Assembly (NCBI RefSeq): GCF_038008325.1
Contig: NZ_JBBOYW010000001.1
Span: 3,999,501 to 4,063,500 of the forward strand
DNA: 64,000 nt
Direction: 5' to 3'
DNA from: Lysinibacillus sp. FSL K6-0232
GTDB taxonomy: Bacteria; Bacillota; Bacilli; Bacillales_A; Planococcaceae
The translations under genes were made by a program, and so were the position numbers. The notes below the pieces were generated by a model. The model did no database searches. It worked only from the letters and a program-made list of their open reading frames with translations, and had not been told where the DNA came from. Position 1 is the stretch's first letter, and each line of letters starts with the position of its first letter. Below, piece after piece: positions 35,019 to 45,622 of this stretch.

Positions 35019-35774
35019 TTAAATGTAGAATGTATAATCCTCTGGAATAACACGCTTTAAAAACTTCCTTGTACGTTCCTCTTTTGGATTGACAAAAATA
35101 TCATGGGGATTGCCTTCCTCAACGACAACACCACCATCCATAAAAATAACACGGTTAGCAACGTCTTTAGCAAAGCCCATTTCATGTGTGACAACAAGCA
35201 TCGTTGTACCCTCTGCTGCAATATTTTTCATGACCTGCAAAACCTCACCTACTAGCTCAGGGTCAAGTGCAGATGTTGGCTCGTCAAATAAAATAATATC
35301 AGGATTTAATGCAACAGCACGTGCAATCCCTACCCGTTGCTGCTGACCCCCAGATAGCTGACTTGGATATGCATCATATTTTTCAGATAACCCTACTTTA
35401 TCAAGTGCTTTTTTACCAATATCAATAGCCTCCGCCTTTGGAACTTTACGTCCAATAATTAGCCCCTCCGTTACATTTTCCAACGCTGTTTTATTGGTAA
35501 AAAGATTATAGTTTTGGAAGACAAATGCGACACGCTGACGAATGGCATGTATATCCTTTTTCTTAATATGTTGAAAATCCACTTCAATATCGCCAAATGT
35601 TGCATGCCCTTGATCTGCCTTTTCTAAAAAATTAATGCAACGCAATAATGTTGTTTTTCCTGACCCACTAGGACCTAAAATAACAACCACATCACCTTTA
35701 TCAATTGCTAAATCAACGCCCTTTAATATTTCATTAGCCCCAAATGATTTATGGATATTTTTAATTTCTAACAT
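35019..35774 (-). CDS. Amino acid ABC transporter ATPase (TcyN-like)
   Basis: A 251-residue ATPase of the polar amino acid family: Walker [20 protein letters not shown] loop VFQNYNLF, signature [15 protein letters not shown], Walker [16 protein letters not shown] and switch [11 protein letters not shown]. The best match by pattern is the cystine importer ATPase TcyN/TcyC. Last gene of a five-gene minus-strand operon headed by a flavoprotein. Confidence 0.88.
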   Translation of the reverse strand: MLEIKNIHKSFGANEILKGVDLAIDKGDVVVILGPSGSGKTTLLRCINFLEKADQGHATFGDIEVDFQHIKKKDIHAIRQRVAFVFQNYNLFTNKTALENVTEGLIIGRKVPKAEAIDIGKKALDKVGLSEKYDAYPSQLSGGQQQRVGIARAVALNPDIILFDEPTSALDPELVGEVLQVMKNIAAEGTTMLVVTHEMGFAKDVANRVIFMDGGVVVEEGNPHDIFVNPKEERTRKFLKRVIPEDYTFYI

Positions 35775-35787
35775 GCTTATTCACCTC

Positions 35788-36489
35788 TTAGACATTCGCC
35801 GCTTTGTATTTGCTTAAATATTTTTCATATCGCTTAAATAAGTATTCGACTGTACTACATAAAATTAAATACACAATAAAGATATCCAAATAAGCCTCTA
35901 CATAATTGTAGCCAACATTAGCTGCTACCTTTGCCTTCAAGGTAATTTCAGGTAAGGACATAGCATAGCCTAAAGAGGTTGCTTTAATTAGATTAACTGT
36001 AGCTGTACAAATATTTGGCAGTGCAACAACTAAAGCTTGGGGAATAATAACGCGACGATACGCTTGGAACGTTGTCAATCCTACAGAATATGCCGCTTCT
36101 AGCTGCCCTTTTTCAATAGTGCTTAATGCCGAACGGAACACCTCAATTAATATCGCTGTTGAGCTAAATGCAAAAACGATAAAGGCATACCAAATTGGGT
36201 TAATTTTATAAATATCATAGGCAATATTATATTTTTCAAAAATCATTTTTAAGATTAATGGAATACTGCTATAAATAATAAAAATTTGTATAATAATCGG
36301 TGTCCCTCTTACAAAGGACACATAAACTTTTGCTAGATGATGGATAACAGGGATTTTATTAATTCTTGTTAAGGCTAGTAAAAATCCAAGCGGTAGCGCA
36401 ATTAGCAAAGCAACAACTGTCACAAGAAGCGCAACTGGAACACCTGATAATGCCACAAAAAATGTTTCAAATAAAAATTGCCAATTCAT
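35788..36489 (-). CDS. Amino acid ABC permease (TcyM-like)
   Basis: A 233-residue membrane subunit of the His/Glu/Gln/cystine permease family with about five helices. The conserved domain (FVRGTPIIIQIFIIYSSIP, FRSALSTIEKGQLEAAYSVGLTTFQAYRRVIIPQAL) contains the EAA loop that contacts the ATPase. It pairs with the similar permease encoded just upstream. Confidence 0.87.
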   Translation of the reverse strand: MNWQFLFETFFVALSGVPVALLVTVVALLIALPLGFLLALTRINKIPVIHHLAKVYVSFVRGTPIIIQIFIIYSSIPLILKMIFEKYNIAYDIYKINPIWYAFIVFAFSSTAILIEVFRSALSTIEKGQLEAAYSVGLTTFQAYRRVIIPQALVVALPNICTATVNLIKATSLGYAMSLPEITLKAKVAANVGYNYVEAYLDIFIVYLILCSTVEYLFKRYEKYLSKYKAANV

Positions 36490-36501
36490 CGTTACGCCCC
36501 C

Positions 36502-37209
36502 TTACGTTGTTTCTAAGGTCTTCTTACCCTTACCAAATATTTTTTCTAATGTCGTAAATAGTTTTTCAATAATAATGGATAGCACCCAATAAACAATTGC
36601 TAAAGCAATATAAACCTCTAATGCATGGGCATTAATATTACTTGCAATAATTAAATTTGCCTTACCAACAATATCAATTAAACCGATTGTATAGGCTAAA
36701 GCACCCTCCTGTAATAAAGCAATCATGCCATTGCCAAAGTTCGGCAATGCAATAACAAGTGCCTGTGGAAAAATAATTCGTCGATATGCTTGGAATGGTG
36801 TCAATCCTACACTAACAGCCGCCTCAAACTGTCCCTTTGGAATGGCTAAATAAGCCGAACGAATCACCTCTGACATAATCGCAGCAAACTGCAATGTAAA
36901 TGTGATAACAACCAAAATAGCTGTTTCAATGGAGTGAAGATTTAGTCCAAAATTTTCCGCCAATGCAGGAACACCATAATAAACTAAAAATAATAAAACA
37001 ATGGATGGTGTACAGCGCATAATTGTTGTATATAAATTGGCTAATTTCTGTAGTAGCTTAATAGAAGATAGCTTAGCAGCAGCTAATAATATGCCAAATA
37101 TTACACCTAAAATAATTGCAGACCCTGCTACTAAAAATGTAATCTTTAAAAACGGTAATAACATTGGAATTGAGTTCCAAATATAGGATGCGTCAAAATA
37201 TTTATCCAT
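36502..37209 (-). CDS. Amino acid ABC permease (TcyL-like)
   Basis: A 235-residue paralog of its neighbour: TTIMRCTPSIVLLFLVYYGVP, then the EAA loop in IRSAYLAIPKGQFEAAVSVGLTPFQAYRRIIFPQAL. Two different permeases plus one ATPase match the heteromeric TcyJKLMN layout of Bacillus cystine transporters. Confidence 0.87.
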   Translation of the reverse strand: MDKYFDASYIWNSIPMLLPFLKITFLVAGSAIILGVIFGILLAAAKLSSIKLLQKLANLYTTIMRCTPSIVLLFLVYYGVPALAENFGLNLHSIETAILVVITFTLQFAAIMSEVIRSAYLAIPKGQFEAAVSVGLTPFQAYRRIIFPQALVIALPNFGNGMIALLQEGALAYTIGLIDIVGKANLIIASNINAHALEVYIALAIVYWVLSIIIEKLFTTLEKIFGKGKKTLETT

Positions 37210-37294
37210 TCCCTCACCAACTTTTACTTTTATGAATAAAGACTGCTGAGCTATAACTGACCCAGCAGCCTCTTAAAATTTTTATATTCAACAA

Positions 37295-38167
37295 CTAACG
37301 ATTAACATTTTCTAATACTTCAAATAAATCACGACCATAAAATTCTGTGCTGATGTCATTTGTTTTCTTTTGCTCTTTAATTTGGGCAATAGCTTTATCG
37401 TAGGCATCAGCAAATTCTTGCTCCTTTTTATTAAACAGTGGCCATGTTTTAATAACCGCAAATTCATTATAAACAACGTCATCCTTTAAGTTATGGTAAG
37501 GGCCATCTTCTGCAAGAACCTGTTGTTTAAATGGACCTTCAATCATAACACCACCATCAACACGACCCTCATTTACCCATTGCACAACATCGACTGTAAA
37601 TGCATCACCAGCCTCTAGCTTTACTTCATTATCTGGATTCGCTGTATTGTACTCATCAATAATTGTATACTGTGCATTATTAGCGGCAATCGGAGCTAGC
37701 GAATAACCCTTCGTCGCAAAGTCCTCTAGTGTTTTCACATCTTCATCCTCTTTACGCAACACAAGACCTGCACTACTTAGTCCTATAAATTCTTGTGGGA
37801 AAATAAATTTCTCTTTACGCTCCTCTGTAAAGAATGCATTTTTGACACCTACCTGATATTTACCTTGCTCTACCCCGATTAATAAATCATCGCTTGTTGT
37901 CCCAACATATTCAAACTCATACTCAGGTAGTAATTCATCCACAAGCTTCATTACCTCTACATCATAGCCTGTTGGATTGCCATTATCGTCAATATAGCTA
38001 ATTGGCTTTGTTGCCTGATCAAATGCCACCTTAACTGTGCGAACCTTATCACCATCACCTGAACCTTTATCATCAGATGCTTCTCCTGAATTACAGCCTG
38101 CTAAAAGTGCAATAGAAGCCAATCCAATTGCTGCAAATTGAAAAATCTTATTTTTTTGTTTTAACAT
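37295..38167 (-). CDS. Amino acid-binding lipoprotein (cystine-type)
   Basis: A 290-residue solute-binding lipoprotein with lipobox IALLAGCNSGE and an acidic linker. The mature region (KVAFDQATKPISYIDDNGNPTGYDVEVMKLVDELLPEYEFEYV, DDLLIGVEQGKYQVGVKNAFFTEERKEKF) is a family 3 binding domain. Context with a sulfur-metabolism flavoprotein suggests cystine or a related sulfur compound. It begins 3 bp after the flavoprotein stop, its ribosome binding site lying inside that gene. Confidence 0.88.
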   Translation of the reverse strand: MLKQKNKIFQFAAIGLASIALLAGCNSGEASDDKGSGDGDKVRTVKVAFDQATKPISYIDDNGNPTGYDVEVMKLVDELLPEYEFEYVGTTSDDLLIGVEQGKYQVGVKNAFFTEERKEKFIFPQEFIGLSSAGLVLRKEDEDVKTLEDFATKGYSLAPIAANNAQYTIIDEYNTANPDNEVKLEAGDAFTVDVVQWVNEGRVDGGVMIEGPFKQQVLAEDGPYHNLKDDVVYNEFAVIKTWPLFNKKEQEFADAYDKAIAQIKEQKKTNDISTEFYGRDLFEVLENVNR

Positions 38168-38170
38168 ATC

Positions 38171-39352
38171 TTATTTCCCCTTACTCTCGGCATATTTTAA
38201 TTTTTGCTGCTCAAGCGCAGACGTTGCTAATTTGATAATCGTCATATCATCCATCGGTGGATTATGAAGCCCAGCCCGCACATTGCGATAATAGCGCTGT
38301 AATGGATTTGCTAGCTGTAAGCTTTTTGCTCCAACAACACGCATTGCCTTATCAACAATATCAATCGCTATATTTGTAACGGTATGTTTAGCAACTGCCA
38401 TTTCATTTGTTAATTTGTCACGTCTTGCTGGGTCATCATAAGCCTCTGCTACTCCATATAGCACAAATCGAGCCTGATCTAGCTTTAATTCAATATCTCC
38501 CAAAAGCTGCTGTACATTTGGTAATGTACCAATTGGTGCATTTAAGCTATTTGGCTGGTAATGGTTTGCAAAATGAAGCGCATAGTCACGAGCTGCTTGT
38601 GCAATCCCTAAATATGTTGCAGGAATATGTAGTAACCAACCATTTATTTTGCCGCCACTAGGATGATTTGGTAATTCTACTAAAAACTCTTTTGCGACAA
38701 CAACATCCTGTAATACAAGATCATGGCTACTTGTGCCACGCATGGCAGACATTTCCCAATTTTCTTCAATCGATAATCCTTGTGCATCTTTATGGATAAG
38801 GAAAAACCCGATTTGCTGTTGTTCTTCAATCCAAGCAGATGTAAGGAAATAATCAAGCACTGGGGATGCTGTTGTAAAGATTTTGCGACCATTCAACAGC
38901 CAGCCAGCCTTTGTAGAAACTGCATTTGTTCCTGGTCGTCCCCCACGTGTTGGGCTTCCAGTTGCCGCTTCGCTAACAGCTCTATTGATAATTGCCCCCT
39001 TCTTGATTTCTTGAGCGAATGCTGTTAATAGCTCCTCTGCCCATAGCTTTTGCTCATATATTTCACCAACAACCCCTAGCGTCCAGCCAAGTGATAGTGA
39101 GGCATTCTCGTCATAGCTTGCTAGCGTTTCTTGCACAAGCACCATCTCGTAGACCGATAACCCCTCTCCTCCATATTCCTTCGGTAAAGTGAACTGTGGG
39201 TAGCCAATTTGTAAAAGTAATCGATGTGCTTCAAATGGGAAACGAGCTTGCTCATCTACCTCAGCAGCTTCCGCCTTAATTGGCTCTGCAATAGCTGCCA
39301 ACTGCTCTAACAAAAATTGTTGTCGCTCTGTTTTTATAAATAAATTTTTCAA
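38171..39352 (-). CDS. Acyl-CoA dehydrogenase-family flavoprotein (YdbM/SfnB-like)
   Basis: A 393-residue flavoprotein: helical N-domain with FTLPKEYGGEGLSVYEMVLVQE, flavin-binding region (INRAVSEAATGSPTRGGRPG), and a C-terminal helical domain ending KAMRVVGAKSLQLANPLQRYYRNVRAGLHNPP. Homologs YdbM and SfnB/DszC types act in organosulfur metabolism, which fits its place at the head of a cystine-type transporter operon. The usual catalytic Glu of fatty acyl-CoA dehydrogenases is not evident. A TTG start 7 bases after AAGGAG is chosen over the longer frame. Upstream, 39353-39639 is AT-rich without a recognisable S-box or CymR site. Confidence 0.8.
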   Translation of the reverse strand: MKNLFIKTERQQFLLEQLAAIAEPIKAEAAEVDEQARFPFEAHRLLLQIGYPQFTLPKEYGGEGLSVYEMVLVQETLASYDENASLSLGWTLGVVGEIYEQKLWAEELLTAFAQEIKKGAIINRAVSEAATGSPTRGGRPGTNAVSTKAGWLLNGRKIFTTASPVLDYFLTSAWIEEQQQIGFFLIHKDAQGLSIEENWEMSAMRGTSSHDLVLQDVVVAKEFLVELPNHPSGGKINGWLLHIPATYLGIAQAARDYALHFANHYQPNSLNAPIGTLPNVQQLLGDIELKLDQARFVLYGVAEAYDDPARRDKLTNEMAVAKHTVTNIAIDIVDKAMRVVGAKSLQLANPLQRYYRNVRAGLHNPPMDDMTIIKLATSALEQQKLKYAESKGK

Positions 39353-39639
39353 ACTAAATCTCCTTCTTTCCCATATATCAATTATGACTTCATGAATATT
39401 ACACCAAATCAATATAAAACTTATAAACTTACTATGAATTAAGCGTAAAAAAATTTTTTATCGTATTTATGTTTAATCGGTACTGAATTTTCTGATTCGT
39501 TGAAACTTATAATACGTTTCACCTTAAAAAATGTCAATGGGTTAATTTCAAGTTTTTTGATTAGCTTAATAAGAATTAGAATTTTATGCACGTAGCTTTA
39601 TTTTCAACATATGCTAGCACTAAGGAAAGAGGTGGATAT

Positions 39640-40386
39640 ATGACTAATTCTATACATTCATCACAACATATGAATAGCGCTGCTTATTCAACTCCACAGG
39701 TGATTCAAACAAAATTTGGAGATATTAATGGCGATGGCTTTTTTGAAACTATTTTTTTAATGGGCACAAAACAGCCTGATAGCCCCTTATGGCACAACCT
39801 GACATTAGCTATTTTCTATGGGCAAACACAGCAGATGGAACAACTTCCATTAAAACAAAGCATGGGCTACAATCCAACTATTTTTTTAGGCGATTTTACA
39901 GACAATCATATTGAGGATATTATGGCTATTTCTGATACAGGGGGTAGCGGTGGTATTATCAATGGAGAAATATTTTCTTTTGTAAGTAACCAAGTACGCT
40001 CTATTTTTGATGCAGAGTCTTTTAGTAATAGGCTTCAATATACTGTTAATTATGTAGACAACTACAAGGCTGTTGTGCAAAGCAGGAGTCCTGCTAAAAA
40101 ATACACGATTGATTTACAATATAAAGGAGCCGACTATTTAGCGGAAATTTATAATCCAGATGGTACATTAAAACAGCCTATTGAGGGCTGGGTAGACCCT
40201 ATTAGCGGGCTATATCCTGTAGATTATAATCGAGATGGTGTGTATGAAATTTTAGCATACCAAGCCATTGCAGGTAGATACCATGCAGATGGACTAGGCT
40301 ATGTAGAAAATATTTTAGCATGGAACGGTCATGAGTTTATTATAGAGCGCCAAACCGTTGGGATATTCGGAGAGGATTTATCATAA
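39640..40386 (+). CDS. FG-GAP/VCBS-like protein, unknown function
   Basis: A 248-residue protein with repeated calcium-loop-like DxNxDG elements: FGDINGDGFFETIFL near residue 28, GDFTDNHIEDIMAISDTG, and VDYNRDGVYEILAYQ near 205. This is the pattern of beta-propeller VCBS/FG-GAP repeats. No signal peptide is seen from the chosen start (MTNSIHSS, with AGAGGTGG just upstream), so it may be a spore or cytoplasmic protein. Function unknown. Terminator follows. Confidence 0.65.
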   Translation: MTNSIHSSQHMNSAAYSTPQVIQTKFGDINGDGFFETIFLMGTKQPDSPLWHNLTLAIFYGQTQQMEQLPLKQSMGYNPTIFLGDFTDNHIEDIMAISDTGGSGGIINGEIFSFVSNQVRSIFDAESFSNRLQYTVNYVDNYKAVVQSRSPAKKYTIDLQYKGADYLAEIYNPDGTLKQPIEGWVDPISGLYPVDYNRDGVYEILAYQAIAGRYHADGLGYVENILAWNGHEFIIERQTVGIFGEDLS

Positions 40387-40393
40387 AAGACAA

Positions 40394-40430
40394 AATCTGC
40401 TCACCTTTTTTGATAAAGGTCGAGCAGATT
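40394..40430. terminator. Terminator between VCBS-like and VOC genes
   Basis: Perfect 9-bp stem AATCTGCTC / GAGCAGATT between convergent genes. Confidence 0.8.
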
Positions 40431-40441
40431 CTACGAAATTG

Positions 40442-40816
40442 TTATTTTTCAACCAAGGCAAAGTAGTTATTTTCAGGATCAGCAAAGTTAAAAACTCTTC
40501 CCATTGGCATCATCACTAAATCGCCCACTTTAATCCCCTTCTGCTGAAAATCCTGATACATCTCTTCAATTTGATCAGCGTAAAACATAATAGAAGGTGT
40601 ACCTAAATTTAGCTCTGGCTGCATTTTGGCAATAAGCTCTTTATTGTGTAAGACAAAGGATGTTTGTGCTTCCTTTGTTGGTGCAATTTCAATCCAACGC
40701 ATCCCTGTCTCCTCTTGCTCTGCAACAACAACAAACCCCACTTTTTCTGTCCAAAACTTAACTGCTTCATCTTGGTTATTGACATATAGCATTACCTGTC
40801 CAATTTGATGAATCAT
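40442..40816 (-). CDS. VOC-family (glyoxalase-fold) protein
   Basis: A 124-residue single glyoxalase/bleomycin-resistance fold: GQVMLYVNNQDEAVKFWTEKVGF at the N-terminus and GRVFNFADPENNYFALVEK at the C-terminus, both classic for the superfamily. Metal-ligand candidates are His3 and the C-terminal Glu region. Specific activity unknown. AGGAGGG lies 8 bases before the chosen ATG. Confidence 0.82.
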   Translation of the reverse strand: MIHQIGQVMLYVNNQDEAVKFWTEKVGFVVVAEQEETGMRWIEIAPTKEAQTSFVLHNKELIAKMQPELNLGTPSIMFYADQIEEMYQDFQQKGIKVGDLVMMPMGRVFNFADPENNYFALVEK

Positions 40817-41062
40817 AACAGCATCCCTCCTCTTTTGAGCATTAGTATACCTCAATCAACTACTCCTTACTATAAAGAACAGCAACTTGCTTACGTTTAT
40901 AATAGGTATATCGAACCTTCGATTAGCAATAAACATTACTAGTAAATAATTAATATAAAATACTTAACATTTATTTTATTTTTGATAAAATAAGCATATT
41001 GTCTATGCTTTCCTTTCTACGGAAAATTATACAACAAAAATAATATTGTGAGGATACGACAG

Positions 41063-43012
41063 ATGAAACAATTTAGTTTAAGAAAAAAGCTTATTTTTTC
41101 GTTTTTAGCGATACTTCTTGTTCCAACACTGCTTATTGGAACAGTTTCATATCAAAGCACTGAAAAGAAGATACTAGAAGAACAACAAGCAAGTGCAAGC
41201 GAAAGTGTCCGTATGCTGGATACAAACATTACAAATACCATTGAGCCAAAGCTACAAGATGTTCAATATTTCGCGCAAAAGTTTAATCAATCTTATTCAC
41301 AAGAGGATAAAATCTCCGAACTTCAATCACTATTGCAAGAATACGTCAATATGCATTCAGAAGTAGAGCTTGTTTATATTGGATTTGCTGATGGTAAATT
41401 AGTAGACGAACCTGCTCAAGAGTATCCTGATGATTTTGACCCTCGTACAAGACCTTGGTATAAGCAAGCATTAGATAGCAATGGCAAGGTCTCCATTACA
41501 GCTCCATATATTACGGAATCTACAGGTGATATTGTTATTACAATTACCCAAGCCTTACCAGATGGCTCAGGAGTGATAGGGCTAGACCTAAATATATCGA
41601 TGCTTAATAGCATTACAAATGATATAAGCATTGGGCAAACAGGCTTTGCTTCACTTTTGGATCACAATCAGCTCTATATTGCTCAGCCGAATAAAGAAAG
41701 TGGTACAGAGGCAACAGAAAATTATATCAAAAAAGTTTACGCACAAGAAAATGGGACTATTTATGAAAAAGATCGTCATTTACTGTTTGTAACAAATGAA
41801 CTTACTGACTGGAAAATTATCGGAACAATGTTTACGAATGAAGCTTCGAAAGCGGCTGCTTCAGCATTTACAATTAACTTAATAATTATCGGTATTTCGA
41901 TAATTATTGGTCTGTTCTTTATGCTCTATATGATTAAATCAATTGTGAAGCCAATTAATCAATTAAAGCAAAATGCTTTAATAATTAGCGAGGGAGATTT
42001 AACAGCGTTTATTGATATCCATTCTAACGATGAAATCGGGCAGCTTGGCGAGGCCTTTATTTCAATGAAGGTTAGCCTGAAAAAGCTAATTCGTAATGTG
42101 ACACAAAGCTCTCAGCATGTTCAAACCTCAGCACAAAATTTATCTGCTAATGCAGAGCAAAATATTGCGGCTACAGAACAAATTACTACGGCAACACAGC
42201 AAATGGCTAGTAGTACAGAAAAACAGACAGTTAGTATTGAGCAAAATGCTACCTCTATTGAGGAAGTTGCCAAAGGGGTTGTAGAGGTTGCTGATAATGC
42301 TATGCAAGTTTCAGACCTATCTAGCCACGCTATCCAATTAGCCGAACAAGGTGGACAGGCAGTCGAACAAACCGCTAAACAAATGGCATCCATCCATGAC
42401 TCTGTGACACAATCAGACACAATGATTAAATCACTCTATGATCGTACAAAGGAAATTGGCTCTATTTTAGAAATGATTAGCGCTATTTCAGAACAAACAA
42501 ACCTTCTTGCTTTAAATGCAGCTATCGAGGCGGCACGTGCTGGCGAGCATGGCAAAGGCTTTGCTGTTGTAGCAGACGAAGTACGCAAATTAGCCGAGCA
42601 ATCCCAGCAATCCGCAGAGCAAATTTCAATGTTGATTTCGGGAATTCAACAGGATACAGCAAAATCTGTCCAAACAATGGTTATGGCATCAGAAAATGTT
42701 CAAGACGGCTTACAATTAACAAAGGATACAAGACAAAAGTTTAACAACATTATTGAAAGTCTTCGCAATATCGCACCTAAAATGGAGGATATATCTGCTT
42801 CAACTCAAGAAATATCCGCAGTTGTAGAGGAAGTTTCCGCAACAGCGATTGAGCTATCCGACCATGCGAAGTTAAATGCTGCTGCGACGGAGGAAATAGC
42901 CGCCTCATCAGAGCAAACATTATCCTCCATACAAGATATGGCGCTATCATCAAAAGCACTACTCGATATGGCTGATGAATTACAGGAGTATGTAAATCGT
43001 TTTAAATATTAA
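41063..43012 (+). CDS. Methyl-accepting chemotaxis protein, dCache type (copy 1)
   Basis: A 649-residue transmembrane chemoreceptor. TM1 is residues about 9-29, an extracellular double Cache domain follows (residues about 30-270) with [12 protein letters not shown] and [17 protein letters not shown], the R-WY-Y-D pattern of amino acid-binding Cache domains; TM2 about 275-297, HAMP, then the cytoplasmic signalling coil with tip [22 protein letters not shown]. The start is placed 9 bases after GAGG. A close paralog lies 480 bp downstream, reminiscent of the mcpA/tlpA/mcpB cluster. Confidence 0.92.
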   Translation: MKQFSLRKKLIFSFLAILLVPTLLIGTVSYQSTEKKILEEQQASASESVRMLDTNITNTIEPKLQDVQYFAQKFNQSYSQEDKISELQSLLQEYVNMHSEVELVYIGFADGKLVDEPAQEYPDDFDPRTRPWYKQALDSNGKVSITAPYITESTGDIVITITQALPDGSGVIGLDLNISMLNSITNDISIGQTGFASLLDHNQLYIAQPNKESGTEATENYIKKVYAQENGTIYEKDRHLLFVTNELTDWKIIGTMFTNEASKAAASAFTINLIIIGISIIIGLFFMLYMIKSIVKPINQLKQNALIISEGDLTAFIDIHSNDEIGQLGEAFISMKVSLKKLIRNVTQSSQHVQTSAQNLSANAEQNIAATEQITTATQQMASSTEKQTVSIEQNATSIEEVAKGVVEVADNAMQVSDLSSHAIQLAEQGGQAVEQTAKQMASIHDSVTQSDTMIKSLYDRTKEIGSILEMISAISEQTNLLALNAAIEAARAGEHGKGFAVVADEVRKLAEQSQQSAEQISMLISGIQQDTAKSVQTMVMASENVQDGLQLTKDTRQKFNNIIESLRNIAPKMEDISASTQEISAVVEEVSATAIELSDHAKLNAAATEEIAASSEQTLSSIQDMALSSKALLDMADELQEYVNRFKY

Positions 43013-43033
43013 AGGCTACAGAAATTCAACAAC

Positions 43034-43173
43034 AAGCTCGAACGATCACGAAATTTTTATCTTAGTTCAGCATTCGTCCCCTTCCCCTGCAGGTAGGGGA
43101 TAAATGCTTTTTACCTCTGTTCAGAAGGTGACCGAACGCATTGTTTATCTGCGCTTCGTCATTGTTCGAGCTT
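43034..43173. repeat. Large foldback between the two chemoreceptors
   Basis: Outer arms AAGCTCGAACGATCACGAA (43034-43052) and TTCGTCATTGTTCGAGCTT (43155-43173) pair with two mismatches, and T5 follows on the plus strand, so it can act as terminator of copy 1. Inside are further hairpins (CCCCT-gcaggt-AGGGG; ACCT...AGGT; GCATT...AATGC). The remaining gap 43174-43492 is AT-rich and holds nothing else recognisable. Confidence 0.55.
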
Positions 43174-43492
43174 TTTATTTATACTTATAATAGGCACATT
43201 CCAAAACGATTATTTCCCTTTTATTTACGATTCCCCTATTTATTATATAAGAATATCTATCATCATGTTTTCACTAACAGTTTATATTGTTTTATGCTGT
43301 TAAAAGTAGAGTAACGCAAATTTTATTTCCAGATTTTTCGAAAAATTATATTGATTAATAGTCATTTTACTCTTAGAATCAGATTAAAACCTTTGAACTA
43401 CTAAAAATTAGTTATTTTTCAGTACATACAGCCTGCTGTTGTCGCTTTAGTCGTTCAATCAATACATAAATATTATGGGAGGGCTACATATT

Positions 43493-45442
43493 ATGAAACA
43501 AATCAGTTTAAGAAAGAAGCTTATCTTTGCCTTCTTGGTAATACTGCTTGTTCCGACAATTTTAATTGGTACAATCTCCTTTCAAAGTACCAAAGATCAA
43601 ATTTTAGCTGAACAGCAGGCAAGTGCAACTGACAGTGTTCGTATGTTAAATACAAATATTATAAGTATGATTGCTCCAAAAGTACACGATATTGAGTATT
43701 TTGCTAGCAAAATAGATGGGTCTTATTTGCAAGATGATAAAAGAGCTGAATTAAAAGGTCTTTTTCAAGAATATATTAATACCCATCCAGAAGTAGAGCT
43801 ACTATATATAGGTACGGCTGATGGTCGAATTATTGATGAGCCTGTTCATGACTATGCAAGCGATTATGATCCTCGTGTTCGCTCTTGGTATACTGAAGCT
43901 TTTGATCATAAAGGACAGACTTCCATTACATCTCCATATATATCGAAATCTACAGATAATATAGTTGTTACAGTTATGCAGACACTTCCTGATGAATCAG
44001 GAGTTATCGCCTTGGACTTAAATATTTCTGTTTTAAGTGCTATAACGGATGAAACACGTATTGGTAAAACAGGCTTTGCCTCTATTATCGATAGCAATAA
44101 GCATTATATTGTCCAAAAGGATAAAGAGAGTGGCTCTGAAGCTACAGAAAGCTATATTGATAAAATTTTTGAAAAAGATGCAGGAACTGTTGTTGAAAGC
44201 GATCGCCATTTACAATTTGCTACAAATGAACTTACAGGTTGGAAAATTATTGGTACAATGTATACGGTGGAGGCTACAAATGCAGCAATCTCCACACTGC
44301 GTATTAACTTAATTATTATTACAATTTCCATTATTGCAGGTATTATCTTTATGCTCTATATGATTAAATCAATTGTTCATCCAATTAAGAGCTTACAACA
44401 AAGTGCATTAAAAATTAGTGAGGGCGATTTAACAGAGTTTATTGATATTCATACAAAGGACGAAATTGGACAGCTTGGCGAGGCATTTGTTGCCATGAAG
44501 GTTAACTTAAAAAAACTTATTCGCAATGTTGACCAAAGCTCACAGCATGTCCAAACTGCTGCACAGGGGCTTTCAGCAAATGCTGAGCAAAATATTGCTA
44601 CATCCGAACAAGTCACAGAGGCTATGAGACAGGTAGCCGTTAGCACTGAGAAACAAACAACAGGAATTGATCAAAACGCTATTTCAGTCGAGGAGATTGC
44701 TAAAGGTGTTGTAGAGGTTGCTGATAGTGCCCTACAAGTGTCAGACCTATCTAGTCAAGCTATTCAGCTAGCAGAAGAAGGTGGACAATCTGTTGAGCAA
44801 ACCGTTAATCAAATGGTATCTATTCATGACTCTGTGGCACAATCAGATACAATGATTAAATCACTATTTGATCGTACAAAAGAAATAGGCTCCATTATTG
44901 AAATTATTAGTGCTATTTCAGACCAGACAAATCTTCTTGCTTTAAATGCGGCTATTGAAGCGGCACGTGCTGGCGAGCATGGTAAGGGCTTTGCTGTTGT
45001 TGCAGATGAAGTACGTAAATTAGCTGAGCAATCCCACCAATCCGCAGAGCAAATTTCGATGCTGATTTCAGGAATTCAGCAAGATACAGCAAAATCTGTG
45101 CAAACAATGACAAAGGCTTCGGCTGATGTACAAGAAGGCTTACAATTATCTGAAGATACAAAGGAAAAGTTTGCAAGTATTATCGACAGCTTGCGAGAGA
45201 TGGCTCCGAAAATGGAAGATATATCTGCTTCAGCTCAAGAAATATCAGCGGTTGTTGAAGAAGTTTCGGCAACAGCTATTGAACTATCTGACCATGCGAA
45301 GCTAAATGCTGCTGCCTCTGAGGAAGTAGCTGCATCAACCGATGAAACACTATCTTCCATGCAGGAAATTGCCTCCTCTGCCAAGACATTACTCGACATG
45401 GCTGATGAATTACAAGGCTACGTAGACCGTTTCCACTATTAA
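43493..45442 (+). CDS. Methyl-accepting chemotaxis protein, dCache type (copy 2)
   Basis: A 649-residue paralog of the preceding receptor with the same layout: TM1, double Cache ([29 protein letters not shown]), TM2, HAMP, signalling domain ([22 protein letters not shown]). Cytoplasmic parts are nearly identical to copy 1 while the Cache domain differs more, as expected when duplication is followed by ligand divergence. GGGAGGG lies 9 bases before the chosen ATG. Confidence 0.92.
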   Translation: MKQISLRKKLIFAFLVILLVPTILIGTISFQSTKDQILAEQQASATDSVRMLNTNIISMIAPKVHDIEYFASKIDGSYLQDDKRAELKGLFQEYINTHPEVELLYIGTADGRIIDEPVHDYASDYDPRVRSWYTEAFDHKGQTSITSPYISKSTDNIVVTVMQTLPDESGVIALDLNISVLSAITDETRIGKTGFASIIDSNKHYIVQKDKESGSEATESYIDKIFEKDAGTVVESDRHLQFATNELTGWKIIGTMYTVEATNAAISTLRINLIIITISIIAGIIFMLYMIKSIVHPIKSLQQSALKISEGDLTEFIDIHTKDEIGQLGEAFVAMKVNLKKLIRNVDQSSQHVQTAAQGLSANAEQNIATSEQVTEAMRQVAVSTEKQTTGIDQNAISVEEIAKGVVEVADSALQVSDLSSQAIQLAEEGGQSVEQTVNQMVSIHDSVAQSDTMIKSLFDRTKEIGSIIEIISAISDQTNLLALNAAIEAARAGEHGKGFAVVADEVRKLAEQSHQSAEQISMLISGIQQDTAKSVQTMTKASADVQEGLQLSEDTKEKFASIIDSLREMAPKMEDISASAQEISAVVEEVSATAIELSDHAKLNAAASEEVAASTDETLSSMQEIASSAKTLLDMADELQGYVDRFHY

Positions 45443-45450
45443 ATAAGTAA

Positions 45451-45487
45451 GGCTGTAGAGAACGTAAATATTCTCTACAGCCTTTTT
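45451..45487 (+). terminator. Terminator of chemoreceptor copy 2
   Basis: Perfect 10-bp stem GGCTGTAGAG / CTCTACAGCC followed by TTTTTG. Confidence 0.87.
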
Positions 45488-45492
45488 GTACA

Positions 45493-45622
45493 CATTTTAT
45501 CCTGTATTAATAATTTCGGGTGTACCGAAAGCGAAGCGACAAATCTTTTCTGCACGAAAGCAAGGCATCAAGCAGCAAGTACAGGCTGTAAGACCCCCAC
45601 TGATTGAAGGTTCACTTTATGC
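45493..45622 (-). repeat. Structured dispersed repeat, long copy
   Basis: Minus-strand counterpart of the element at 9305-9361. Shared: GCATAAAGTGAACCTTC, AATCAGTG, GGTCTTACA, CCTGT and ACAGGATAAAA. The first stem here is ACCTTC / GGGGGT, kept by G-U pairing. Between CCTGT and ACAGG it has an extra segment of about 70 nt with its own hairpin TTTCGG / CCGAAA. It begins with the last codon and stop (GCA TAA) of the adjacent VOC gene. Confidence 0.65.

Noticed and set aside
43174-43492. Possible c-di-GMP riboswitch before chemoreceptor copy 2
   Set aside because: The conserved GEMM core is absent and the region is too AT-rich to fold as one.
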